DNA of 64,000 nucleotides from Megalobrama amblycephala (lineage: Eukaryota; Chordata; Actinopteri; Cypriniformes; Xenocyprididae). The notes under the pieces are model-generated. The model saw only the letters and a program-made list of their open reading frames with translations. It was not told where the DNA came from and ran no database searches. Shown here in pieces: positions 35,571-47,700 of this stretch (positions are counted from its first letter, which is position 1; every line of letters begins with the position of its first letter). Location: contig NC_063054.1 of assembly GCF_018812025.1 (NCBI RefSeq), positions 8,181,082 through 8,245,081 of the forward strand, read 5' to 3'. Both the position numbers and the translations under genes were made by a program.

Positions 35571-37464
35571 GCTCACATTTGGTTACCCTAATTATGGTTT
35601 TGACATGTTAAAGAATAGCATTATGACCTAATGTATTTCTTTTGTAACTAAACTGTAACTTTCACCTTGAAGTCAGATCTTATTACATTCAAGTAATAAT
35701 TATCTCCCAAAGAATAAAGAGTCAGTGAGAAGGAACTCAACAAGACCAGATCAACCAGATCAGGTCAAACATGTTTCATCAAGCCTTAGATGACAAACGC
35801 AAGACTGCTTACTCATGGCTCCATATTGGGTAAAAATTTGTCAGATTAGATAATGACACGCACTTACAGTCTTAAATGCAATTGTAGAACATTTATACAC
35901 TTTTATACAATTTGTAAGTTACAAACCATAAAGGTTTGCCAACATAAAAGCTTTGAAGTTAGATCTCTCCTTAAAATGTACGTTATAGATTGAAGAACAG
36001 GCTATAAACCTGCTTTGATCTTCCCCTCTTTATAAATATGTGCTGGTATCCATGGAGAGCTCGTCATTGTCACTGGTCATTATTTTGTCAAGAGCCCTAT
36101 AGTTACCCTTAGTAACCGTCTGGGTGACAGAGGAGTCTGAATAACAAACTAAAGAGAAGACATTGTGTGCATCTCAGAGTAACTACAACCCTGAGGGCTT
36201 ATGCATGCTCTTCATTTAGCTAAAACTAACACTACTTTGGATTATTTGCCATATTTGTCCTTCGTATTGCTTTATATTAAGGGTCAGTATGTTAACTTTT
36301 TTACTTCTCCAGCACTGGAGGATAAATCCTGTTTCTTAGTTTGAAATCTGTCACTTTTCAACTTTTCAGGACTGACTTCAAAGTGGACTCACCCTTTACA
36401 GTAAGTTCTTTTCATGTTTTTTTTCCCATTATGAACCATAATGGTGCAAAACTTAACAAAATTGTTATTTAAAAAAAGGATTTAAGGTAGTAGGCTGAAT
36501 GTTTTATGAGAGCACTTCAACCGCTGTGGTTTCTCAGCTGTGCCCACAAAAGCTTTTTTAAATGGAGACTGTCATAGTGCGTGGGGGGAAGGCACTTTTT
36601 CCTTTTGTTATGCCTTTGTGCCGACAAACTTGACAGGTGAACGATATGAGTGCAGATGAGGAATATATTTTGCATGGTCGTAATGATCGTTAATTAAAAC
36701 GGGTATATTAAAATGATTTTCCTGTTCTTGCTGGTATCCATTATAATGATTGAGACTAATTGGTCTTCATGGCCTCTTTAAACATAATACAATCCATTTC
36801 TGCTATCTTAGCTGACAAATGATATGCGCTGTTGAAAAAAAAAAAAAGAATTCATAATCATGTTTCATATCTTTTCATTGCTTTTGGTTGGACTCTTTCA
36901 TGATTTATGGTTAATATTTTAGAGTTTTGAGTATGTATTAAAGTCATGAAATCTGAACTGACCCTATTTTGTGAATGAATCATCAGTGCACATTATTCCA
37001 AGAACAAAATAAAATATAAAATAACACACAATCCAATTAATTCTCAATGGATCGATTCAAGCCCCATTTTGCATTTATTCTTGTAAATTATCCTGCTCAC
37101 TCAAAAAAAAAAAAATGATTTTTTGATGCTGTTCATTTTATTTTGATTCAACACAATTGTAGGTTTCTGGTTCAAATGTGATTGCTTCATGTTAAATTGA
37201 CTTGAAACAGTTACTCTTTGACTTAACTTGATGTTTTCATTTTGAAATAACATGTTTCAATCAAGTAACCCAATCAAACAGGAATTTCACTTCCCATCAT
37301 GCTTTGCAGAGGGGCTGAATTGGGCTGAATGTTGAAGTAAAGTTTTTTTGTATGCATTTTTAAGCAAGATGAGAAGATGGGGAGACTTGTTAATGTTCAA
37401 TGTTCTATTATATTTGTATTTGTATTTAAAAGTTTGTTATGTTAGTGGTTTTAGGGGTTACCAT
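35571..37464. other. Non-coding stretch, nothing recognised
   Basis: AT-rich with A runs near 36835 and 37103. No exon recognised. Confidence 0.45.
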
Positions 37465-37944
37465 TGTGGTAAAGTATTAATTTACTCACCCCCATGTCAT
37501 CCAATTCTTTTGTTTATGCCTTTCTTCCTTAAGTCGAAAAGAAATTAAGGGGTTTGAGGAAAACATTCCAGGATTTTTCTCCATATAGACTTTAACAGCT
37601 TCCAAAGGGTTGAAGGTCAAAATTACAGTTTCAGTCCAGCTTCAAAGGGCTCTACACGACCCCAGCCAAGGAATAAGGGTCTTATCTAGCAAAACGATCA
37701 GTCATTTTCTAAAAAATAAAAAGCAAGTGTTTACAAAGCGAATGTGCAAACACTAAGTCAAACGCCCTTTACAAAACAACAATGTCGGGCGATTTCGAAG
37801 TTGTAGGAGAAAACGAGATGGAGTTTTTCGCTCTACCATGGTACTTCCGCCTACATCACGTGTGACCTTTCCAACGTGATTACATAATGTGTGGCAGATC
37901 GCAGAACAGTGCTAGACGAGCATTTGTGATTAAAAGGTATATAC

Positions 37945-37976
<32 letters not shown>

Positions 37977-38238
37977 TTAGAAATGACAGATTTTTTTCAC
38001 TGGATAAGACTCTTATTCCTCATCTGGGATCGTGTACAGCCCTATTTTGGTGCAATTTGGACCTTCAACCCATTGAACCCCAGTGAAGTCCACTATATGG
38101 AGAAAAATCCTGAAATGTTTTCCTCAAAAACCTTAATTTGTTTTCAACTGAAGAAAGAAAGACATAAACATCTTGGATGACATGGGGGCCAGTAAATTAT
38201 CAGGAAATTTTAATTCTGAAGAGAACTAATCCTTTAAT
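37465..38238. mobile_element. Fold-back MITE with poly-T near the loop
   Basis: The arms pair at several places: atttactcacccccatgtca with tgacatgggggccagtaaat, attccaggatttttctccat with atggagaaaaatcctgaaat, and ggttgaaggtcaaaatta with gacctticaacc-type sequence near 38062. The ends read aagtattaatttactc and gaactaatccttta. A T run of about 25 bp lies at 37954-37978. A short frame starting atgtcgggcgatttcgaag at 37782 ends after about 28 codons. Confidence 0.7.
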
Positions 38239-38637
38239 ACAAAAGTAAAATGGATTGTGAAGTATGTTGACTTTAATATAAGTGCATTTAGCTCTCATAT
38301 ATTCTGTTTAAATCAATGTGAAACAAAACCAAACAATTAGCACTGGTCATATGCCAGCACAGATCTGCTCTCCGAGAATGGAAAAACAAAGATTAGCTTT
38401 GACTCAATCATTAACAGAGATCTCATATGTGATGCCCAAAGGCATGGATGAGCTGGTCCAAGGTAAATATTACCACATAGATCTGGTATGAGCAGAGCAG
38501 AGGGGACAAGGAAGAGGAAGAAATTGGAACATTTTATACTGAAACAAAAATGTTGTCTTAATTAAAGATAGCTGAGGTAATGTTTGAGGGGATGTTTGAG
38601 AATATCAACAAGTTGACACTGAGGCGTTAATTAACTG

Positions 38638-38638
<1 letters not shown>

Positions 38639-38679
<41 letters not shown>
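38639..38679. repeat. (CA)n microsatellite
   Basis: About 40 bp of pure CA dinucleotides. Confidence 0.97.
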
Positions 38680-38680
<1 letters not shown>

Positions 38681-39149
38681 ATAAACCATAAACATTTAGC
38701 AATCATAATAATTGATATACTCAAGAAATTTTTAACAATGTCTTACAAAGACTTCAGTATCAACACCTGTACTCAGACTTTAACTAATCAAACTTCTGTG
38801 ACTAAAGGATATAAACTTAAATAGGACAATGAAAAATGCTTAAGGTGGTTTTAATATCTATCACCAACCCTGATCAGTTACACCAAGGCCAACAACATCT
38901 GATTTAAGACCAGACACTGATAGTTTATTTTCAATCAATTTCAAGCTAATAGGGCAGATGAAACAGGGAGATTTAGAGTTTTATCGACAGGGGCTCTATT
39001 TTGCTTTATTCAAACCCATTACTCATCCAATGAGTAATGACCCAAACAGGCCAAAACCAGCCTCCTCACCTTTAACTGATGAACACTGTGGTGGAAGTGC
39101 TTCATCAAAGCTTGTATCTCTTATCCTGCTGTGGACTTGGTCTCTCTCA
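38680..39149. other. Non-coding stretch, nothing recognised
   Basis: No exon or repeat structure recognised. Confidence 0.4.
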
Positions 39150-39180
39150 CTTTCTCTCTCTCTCTCTCTCTCTCTCTCTT
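39150..39180. repeat. (TC)n microsatellite
   Basis: About 30 bp of TC dinucleotides. Confidence 0.9.
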
Positions 39181-39329
39181 AATACTGGAAGGGCCTGTTG
39201 CATAAAAGCATCCTGACCATGTCTTTAAAAAGAAGTTTCTTGCATGTTATATGTTTGGTAACAGTTCTTTTAACCCTAATTGAAGAAGTGTGTAGCTTTT
39301 CATTTATTAAACAACCACAGGAAGACACA

Positions 39330-39488
39330 TCATGGCTAAATTCCAGAATGACAAAGCCAAGATTCATCAGGCTAAAACTGTGAAAGAATGGTTGGGAGGG
39401 AGCATGAAGAATCATTTTCACACATGAATTGGCACCTCTGTGTCCAGACCTTAATTTCATTGAAAGTCTTTGGGATGTGCTGGAGTAG
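39330..39488 (+). pseudogene. Tc1-like transposase C-terminal remnant
   Basis: The stretch 39432-39488 reads APLCPDLNFIESLWDVLE and a stop. This matches the Tc1-family block PDLNxIExLWDxLE, where the Glu is the last catalytic acid of the DDE triad. The upstream sequence (atggctaaattccagaatga and gatgaca-like words) has no continuous frame and lacks the earlier catalytic Asp residues. It is the dead tail of a transposase directly adjoining the inverted-repeat element at 39489-39652, which may be that transposon's end. Confidence 0.65.
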
Positions 39489-39652
39489 ACTTTAAAGAGT
39501 GCTCACCTCTTACATTGTCAATTCAAGATCTTGACCAAAAATTGATGCATCTGTTGATGGAAATAACATCACAACATTTATTTCCAACAAGAGGTGCATA
39601 CATTTTTGGTCAAGATCTTGTTTTGACAATGCAAGAGGTGAGCACCCTGTAA
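39489..39652. mobile_element. Hairpin inverted repeat next to the Tc1 remnant
   Basis: Left arm: tttaaagagtgctcacctct, then caagatcttgaccaaaaat and gatgcatctgttg. Right arm: the inverse, gtgcatacatttttggtcaa, gatcttg and gcaagaggtgagcacc. The arms are about 75 bp each with a short loop at ttatttcc. Confidence 0.75.
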
Positions 39653-39655
39653 AGT

Positions 39656-39946
39656 CTCGGGTTACAATTGTAATCATGGTTCCCTGAGAAGGGGAATGAG
39701 ACACTGCTTCTCGTTGCCATGCCATTGGGTCTGCCTGCATGTCTCCTTCAGACAATGAAGTTGACGAGGTGTACTACGGGCGCTCTGCTTATGACGTCAT
39801 GGGCTATCGGCAGCCAATAAAATAGAAGTGTTTTCACACATGCTTCAGACACCGGATACATTGATGGCATCCCCATAGCGTCGATCCAAGACACCGTGTC
39901 TCATTCCCCTTCTCAGGGAACCATGGTTACAGTCGTAACCTGAGAT
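39656..39946. mobile_element. TIR MITE 'tctcgggttac'
   Basis: The ends are ctcgggttacaattgtaatc plus atggttccctgagaagggga, and, inverted, tccccttctcagggaaccat plus ggttacagtcgtaacctgag. The inverted repeats are about 50 bp. The interior is non-coding. A widespread element type in zebrafish-like genomes. Confidence 0.8.
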
Positions 39947-41568
39947 GTTTATTAACCGCAACAGGGCCAACAGTTAAATAGCAGACCATTAAAATGTATT
40001 TTAAGTTTTAATAAAATTTTGCTATGTGCTTTTGTCATTTTTATTATTATTTTTTATTTGTATATATATTTTTATTTTTTTATTTAGCTTTCATTATTTT
40101 AGCACTTCAACTTCAACTTATTTAATCTATTTTTTAATAGTTTTACTTTTAGTTAACAAAACCTAGTCCTTAATATAATTTGGGATGTTTCATTTCATTT
40201 CGTAACACTTTAACAAAGGGTAATTAACACTTTAATAATGTATAAATTATTTACCTATGTAGACAGAAAGATGGGTCACTCGGTTTTAGAGCAGAACATT
40301 TATGTCAGTGTTTTGGGTCACTTTAAACAGTGCAGCTGCCAGTGTAAATACAGAAGTAATGGCCAGGCTCTAAATCTCATTGTTTTTATAAGAAATGCTA
40401 GTACAGTGTTTCAAACTATTCAGCATTAAGAATCTCTTTAGCTGACCCAGTTATCAAAAAGCAAATGTGGATTTGAGTGAATGAGATGCTATGAATAATT
40501 ATATTCTTTTGGCAAGTGAGACGGATATGCTGAATATGGTTGTGAATAACGATACAATGAGTTACATAGTCAAGCTTGACATATCAGAGAGCCCATTGGA
40601 AGAATATACAATACTGAGTATGAGAGCATGTGTATGTAGGTGTATGTGTTTTCCCAATCCTCTTGTATTAGGCCTACACATGGTTTATATTTTGGATTAT
40701 GTATTTGAAAGTCATTTTGTTAATTGTGAATTTGTTGCTGATGTTTTGGTTTGATATTTTGCATTGTGTACTGTATATACTGTTACATCTCTTCAAAGAC
40801 AGAGAGACCAGGGATATATTGGAGAAATAGGAAATGGGAGAATTGTGGAGACTGTAGGAATGGAAGTAAAGTTATTTAATTCCTACAGTCCTATGTGAAG
40901 ACTGTCGAAATTAAAAGAGCCAATAGCTGGACGAGACTGAAAAATATTTAGCTAGTTAGTTTGTTAGTTATTATAGTGTGATTTGAGTTAAAGAAACACA
41001 ATTTATGATTGTTAGTACATTTGGACTTTATGGACTATGGCCGAGCTATGTTCCAAGAGCCCTTATAGTCCAACAGCAATTGGACATTTCACTGTTTTTT
41101 CACTGCGCTTTCCTCATCGTTCCACATACTACGTCGGTAGGTGGCATCAAGTGACTGTCAATGAGTGAGTCATTGAAACATTCACTCAACCAATTCATTC
41201 AGAATGCTGAATTATTTAGGAATGAAAACAAGTGGCTGGGGCCTCTATGACTGAGTCACTGATTCATTCACTGAATGAACCAATTCATTAAGGTACTTAG
41301 ACACACAATGGTAAGCTCTATTGTAACTCTGTTTAGACCTATTTTCATTGAGAAAAATGAAACATCGGAGCAAAAATGGAGAAAAGTAACTGACAATATT
41401 GTGTCTAACATGCAAGTTACTCAATACGTTACTCAGTTTTGTTTACTGAGATGTTGTATGAAAGCAGTACTTACATTTATGCTGTTGGTCTGAATTTACC
41501 TCAATTTTTTGTTTTGTTACATTGATATTGATATTGCTTTATCAGTTTTGTGTAAATATATTATTGAA
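39947..41568. other. Upstream region of the ccdc190-like gene
   Basis: No further coding exon recognised. A non-coding first exon and promoter of the downstream gene would be expected somewhere here, but nothing in the sequence fixes them. Open frames at 40238-40429 and 40491-40754 resemble nothing I know. Confidence 0.35.
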
Positions 41569-41761
41569 ATGTCATCATCAGGTATGCGTCGTAGAGACTG
41601 GTTGCCATGGCCCGGTGAGGCTCAGAGACGAGAAGAGAAGAGGACCGAGGCCAAACTGGCTGAGGGTCTGCAGAGACTCGACCAGGCTAAACATTACCAC
41701 ATCAACACACTGACCAGAGAACAGCGCAGACTACACAGAGACCTCATCTCCATCAAAACAG
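41569..41761 (+). CDS. ccdc190: ccdc190-like exon 1 (N-terminal coiled coil)
   Basis: Encodes, after ATG, RDWLPWPGEAQRREEKR, then TEAKLAEGLQRLDQAK, HYHINTLTREQRRLHRDL and ISIKT: a basic, heptad-like coiled coil. The donor is aaaacag|gtgtct, phase 1. Two in-frame starts are possible: ATG at 41569, if the exon extends upstream, or ATG at 41584, two bases after a possible acceptor (tcatcatcag at 41572-41581). The acceptor has a poor pyrimidine tract, so I kept the upstream start. The REQR..L..L pattern agrees with the CCDC190 N terminus. Confidence 0.8.
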
Positions 41762-44700
41762 GTGTCTGAGGAATTAAATCTCTCTAGAAGAAGTGAAAGG
41801 TGCCCTAGAATCAAAAATTGAATTTACTTTGGCATAGTTGAATAACAAGAGTTCAGTACATGGAAATGACATACAGTGAGTCTCAAACTCCATTGTTTCC
41901 TCCTTCTTATGTAAATCTCATTTGTTTAAAAGACCTCCAAAGAACAGGCGAATCTCAACATAACACCGACTGTTACGCAACAGTCGGGATCATTAATATG
42001 TATGACCCCAATATTTGCATATGCCAGCCCATGTTCAAGGCATTACACAAGGGCAGCCAGTATTAACGTCTGGATCTGTGCACAGCTGAATCATCAGACT
42101 AGGTAAGCAAGCAAGGACAACAGCGAAAAATGGCAGATGGAGCAATAATAACTGACATGATCCGTGATTACATGATATTTTTAGTGATATTTGTGAATTG
42201 TCTTTCTAAATGTTTCGTTAGCATGTTGCTAATGTACTGTTAAACGTGGTTAAAGTTACCATCGTTTATTACTGTATTCACGGAGACAAGGGAGCCGTCG
42301 CTATTTTCATTTTTAAACACTTGCAGTCTGTATAATTCATAAACAACTTAATTCTTTATAAATCTCTCCAACAGTGTGTAATGTTAGCCCGTTAGCCACG
42401 GAGCACTATCAAACTCATTCAGAATCAAATGTAAACATTCAAATAAATACAATACTCACATGATCCGAAGCATGCATGCAGTATGCATGACGAACATTTT
42501 GTAAAGATCCATTTGAGAGTTATATTAGCTGTGTGAACTTTGTAAATGCACTGTATTATAGTCGAGAGCTCGGGGAGGGAGGGAGTGCGCGATTTAAAGG
42601 GGCCACAGCCTGAATCGGTGCATAGTTAATGATCCCCCAAAATATGCAGTTAAAAAAATTAATTAAAAAAAATTCTATGGGGTATTCTGAGCTGAAACTT
42701 CACAGACACATTCAGGGGACACTTTAGACTTATATTACATCTTGTAAAAACTGGTTCTAGGGCACCTTTAAAGCATTTCACATATTAAATCTGTTTTGTG
42801 TTAGGTAATCCCTGGAAAAGAGGACTCCACAGTTTAGGGCTACGACCCTCCAATCATGATGTTGGGCGCCCTGCTGCATCCTACAAGAGGACCCTATTAC
42901 CCAGCATCCCACTGGCAGGCAAAGAGGCAGACAGGTGAGGCTGAGACCAGGACTAGATTGATAGTATTTTCTCACTATATTCAAATAGATTTATAATTTT
43001 TTAAATAAGTATAATTTTATATTAGAATTATTTTTATGTTGTGGCCAATTATGTTTAAATAAATACAAATAAATAAAATCAGATTTTAATTGAGATATTT
43101 TGAAATTTACTAAATATTTATAACCGGAGTCGACACTGATGGAGAGACTCAGGAAGAAGTTACAACTTTTAGAATGAAACTGGATGTTTCTGAATGGTTA
43201 GTGGATAAATTTATGTAGGTGCTGTGGAGATGATTCAACTCATTGACCCCCTTTATTGCGTGTTCCTGGGGGCGGGGTTTATGTAAATTTTGGAGTTTGT
43301 GATGTCACCAACCAAGGAAGAAGCTTGTTGTAGTCCTTAAAAATGATTTCTGTAAAAGAAAATATCTTCCTTTGCATTGAACTTTGAGTGTCGTAAATGA
43401 GATGTTGTTTATGCTCAAACAGCAACATTAAAGTAAAAAAAAAAAAAAAGTGAAATCATAATCAAGGACCCTTTTAAATTATTAGCGGTTTTATGAGTGT
43501 TAAATGATGGCAAAATAAATGGAAATGAGCATTAATAATTAAATAACAAAATAAAATACAATATCGACTGGTTCCAGTAAATTAAGTATATGGCGAAAAC
43601 CAAAATAGTATAGATATTGTACATCTCTAACTATGGTATTTAAAAATGTTAATTATATATTCATATAATCAGAATATCATAGTATTACTATCACTGTATT
43701 TTGAGGTATTTTTATACAATAAACATTAATAATTGGATGCAACTGCTCTATATACTTGAGTCAGCGAAGCCCCTGATAATTCTGATGGAGTTCAAAGGAA
43801 CTGTGTTGTGTCAACATGAAACTAATCTCTTTAGCACCTCATTATATAACATGGCTATCCGGCTCTGTCTTCCCCTGTATCCCAGCTTCAGCCGTGGCAT
43901 GTGCCCCGCTCTGCATTTAGGCTGGGGTTGGCATGGATTTCAGTGAGGAATGAGAGAATTTATTCCACTTGATACTTGACACAGCACAACTTCAAACAGA
44001 ATGTGGAAAATGAATCTGTTGCAATTAGGATCTCTCCTTCAGGGTACAATCTTAAAAAAGGAAGCTAGATGCTGCCTACTCATTCTATAAATGTTTGATA
44101 TTGTATCTTAGACCCACTTTGCATTCAAAAACTCACGCAAAGGATAAAGCAAGCGGAACAGGGAATATGTTTACAGTTAAAGTGGCCCCAAGTAAAATAT
44201 CCCTACTATCTGACAAATAGTAAAACAAACAATCAAGCATGAAAATATGTAAGGATTTCGCAATGATAGTCTTAGTGCAAAGTGAGGATTTTAAAATTGG
44301 TAACACTTACACTTACAGTAAGGTCCCATTAGTTAATGTTGGTTACTAGTTAGTAAATATTGAAATTAACATTTACTAAGATTAATAAATGCTTTAGTTT
44401 TTTTCATTGTTAGTAACTAATGTTAACAAATATATCCTTTTTGTTTTAATTACCTTGGGTATCTGTGGATACCATAAAGGTACATGGTGGTGTAAAAAAT
44501 ATGAGACGGGATGGAAAAAATATATTTCAAAACATTTCAATACATTTTGCATTTTCTCGCAATACATGAGGTAAATGTTGTCATCCCGAGCACAATTTTT
44601 CTGTGTGTAGACTCTGCTGGCAAATGTGCCTTGATTTTTTTTTTTTTTTTTTTTTTTTTGGATGTAATTAGTTGGTCCACAAGGTGGCAACACTGCCTAT

Positions 44701-47700
44701 GTGCATTGTTTTACAGTCAAGAAAGAAACGGAAGAGTAAAACAGAATAACAACAAAACTACTGTAGACCACAACATCAACAGACGTTTTTAGAATAAAGA
44801 CATTTTTATAACTCATAACTTCTGGAGAGAAATAGTGCAGACACTAGACAAAGATGAAACTCATTAGTGCACATGTGTCGAGCACCCATGTTTGTGCACA
44901 CTATACTAAAGTAGGATACTTTAAAAGGTTATGCTTTGGGCTGTGTTTGCATAAAAACGTAGAATACTTGGGTCTGAAGGGAAACAGTCTGATCCAATTT
45001 ACTATATGTCTGTAATCTTATTAAATTATCTTTTAAATTGCAATAGATATTATTTATAACAACATAAAATAACCTCATATGGGGCAATATTTTCAAACGG
45101 GCTGCATTTGGTATGTTTTGAAGCTTGGCAGCTGGTTTGAGCTGGTTTATGCTGGTCCTTAGATGATCATGAACTGGTTTAAGCTGGTCAAGGTCTGGTC
45201 CTAAGCTGGTCCTAAGCAACTAGCTCCAGCTCAGGACCAGTTTATAACCAGCTCAAACCAGCTGCCATCCTTCAAAACATATCTAACCAGCAAATGGTGT
45301 TTTTTTCAACAGGGTAGGCTGATACTATATTACTGAATGAACGTATTATGAAAACACACACATTAACGATTCAATAAGCAGCATATAATTCTGTACAGGC
45401 AAATTATGATTGTATAAGGGGATTAAATTCTATTTAAGATTAGCAGAGTAATGGCAAGCATGATAATAAATGTGTTTTTGTTTGTGTGTGTGCATATATG
45501 TGCTGCGTGAACGTGAATGTGAATGTGGGGTTGAGGGTCCCTGGGAATGAAAGCTGAATCAGATTGTGCGTATCAAATGTGTGTGTGTGTGTGTGTGCGT
45601 GTGTGTGTGTTAACAAGTCGGTTATGTATGTGCATGAATGCTTTCTGATTAGAGTCTGAGATGGGCATCTGTAATTGAAGGGATTTCCCCAGTTAACCGC
45701 ACCAGTGAATCTGATGATGGGATAATCACATACACACACAGATCCATCCATCCTCAAACACATACAAATTACTTAGTAAAAGATTTATTATGTTTTAGCC
45801 CCCTACATTGATATGTCCATCTTTTAATATTTGTTCCACTGTCTGCCTCTCTCTTTCTCAGATCTTCGATCAGCACTTTCAAAGAGATGAATGAATGAGA
45901 GTGAGGGGGAAGGGGACAAAATATGTTTTAAAATGCGATCTGGAGTCAGTGAATCAAAGAAACAGAGTTGGTAGACTAATGGTTAAAGATCTGGGCTTAT
46001 AATGGGACAGTGCAAGAAATCTCTCTCCTGCTTGTGCCCTTGAGTATGACACATCTCAGGTTGCACCACTGGAACTGTCCATTCAATTAGTGAACCCAAG
46101 GTTGCTTTGGATGGCAAGCATCTGTTAAATAGCAAGAAAGAAACAAGAGAGATGGAATTAGGCCATCTCTCTCTCTCTCTCTCACAGTGCACCGTCTGCA
46201 CTTCCTGTAACATTTTCTCTCTGTCTGTTCTGTCTCTCTGTGGACCTGCAGAGAGGTTGGTGGTTCTTCGTCTTTATGCTTGTTAGGCAGACAGGCTGTA
46301 GACAACCAACTAGTGTCTACTTCACAATACTTCCCCTTATTTCCTGTTTTCTATCTCTTTCTTTCCCTTCTGGCTCACTCCCTGACGGAGACACTTTTTC
46401 ATGATTGTTTAATTTCCTTTTCTTTTTTTCCTTTTGATGAATACTAGAAGTTTTTAGCTGCCCAGTCCATGTAACATCAGACCAGCTTTACATTTTCACA
46501 AAAAAAATGTATCTTTTACTGATCTTTGATCTGTACTTTTTACTAATCTACTGATCTTTTAATGAGTGTAAAAATGTCATGTGGTGTAACGATCAAGTAA
46601 AAACATGACCACATGACTGTCACACATGGTTGCAGCAAGGATGACAAGAGAAGGATCTAATTGCTGGCAGTATCTAATTGCTGGCAGAATGCAGGGCAAC
46701 TGAACAGGACCTCCCGGAGGATGGAGGAGCCAGGGCGGAGATGATGATGGGACGAGCCAGTGCAGAATCCCCAGCTGGAAGACCTAGGATGCAGGCCCAA
46801 GGCGAGTTCGAGAGAGGGAGGAGCTATGGTGGAGACCTGGCTGGCAGAATCTGGGGGACGACTGATTGAGGCGGAACTGATGGCGGTGTAGACCCAGGCA
46901 GACTGAAGAGCAGATGAGACTGGGCAACACAGAAGGTCCTGGAGACAAAGGCAGAGCCACAGGGCCAAGATGAAGCCAGTGTGCCGGAGAGCTGAGGTGG
47001 AGCCAGTGCAACTGAGAACCAAGGTGACTCCAGAGAAGGCTCCAGAGAAGGTGGAGCCCGACGGAGCCAAAGGGGTGACGGGACAAGTCGCAGACAAACT
47101 CCCCGAAAGTCCATGGAGACAACTGATCAAGGTGGGGCCAGAGGGACGAGGAAGCCCGGTGGAGCGGTAGGGACTATGGTCCCAGGTGGGGCAGAGGGGG
47201 CGAGGAGCCAAGGTGGAGCCGGCTGGTCGACAGGCTAAGGTGGTGTTAGGGGCTTGGAGGTTCTGGGTGGAGCTAGAGGGTTGCTCAGGAATGACCACCT
47301 TGGCCGATGTGGAACAGGCAGATAATTTAGGATCGGCCTCCTTGGTCAACACAGGACATTCAGATAATTCAGGAACGGCCTCTTTGGCCGACTTGGAACT
47401 GGCAGATTATTCAGGAACGATGTCTCTGGTTGACGCTGGACATTTAGGTATTTCAGGAACGGCCTCTCTTGTTGATGCAGGACATTCAGATAATTCAGGA
47501 ACGCCCTCCTTGGCCATAGGACATTCGAATAATTCAGGAACGGCCACTTTGGCCAACATTGAACAGGCAGATAATTCAGGAACGGACTCTCTGGTTGACG
47601 CGGAGCAGCCAGAGGTGGGAATATCAAAGAGATGACGAAACAGGCATAGTCCTCTCTTTACACTCATCCAAAATTATCAAGGGATCAGAGTTTAGTGTAC

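Noticed and set aside
40238..40754. Two ORFs of 63 and 87 codons upstream of ccdc190
   Set aside because: No recognisable motif, no splice support, and composition like the surrounding AT-rich DNA.
47186..47635. 149-codon plus-strand ORF with repeats
   Set aside because: It is the complement of the gag repeat array, which reads sensibly on the minus strand.
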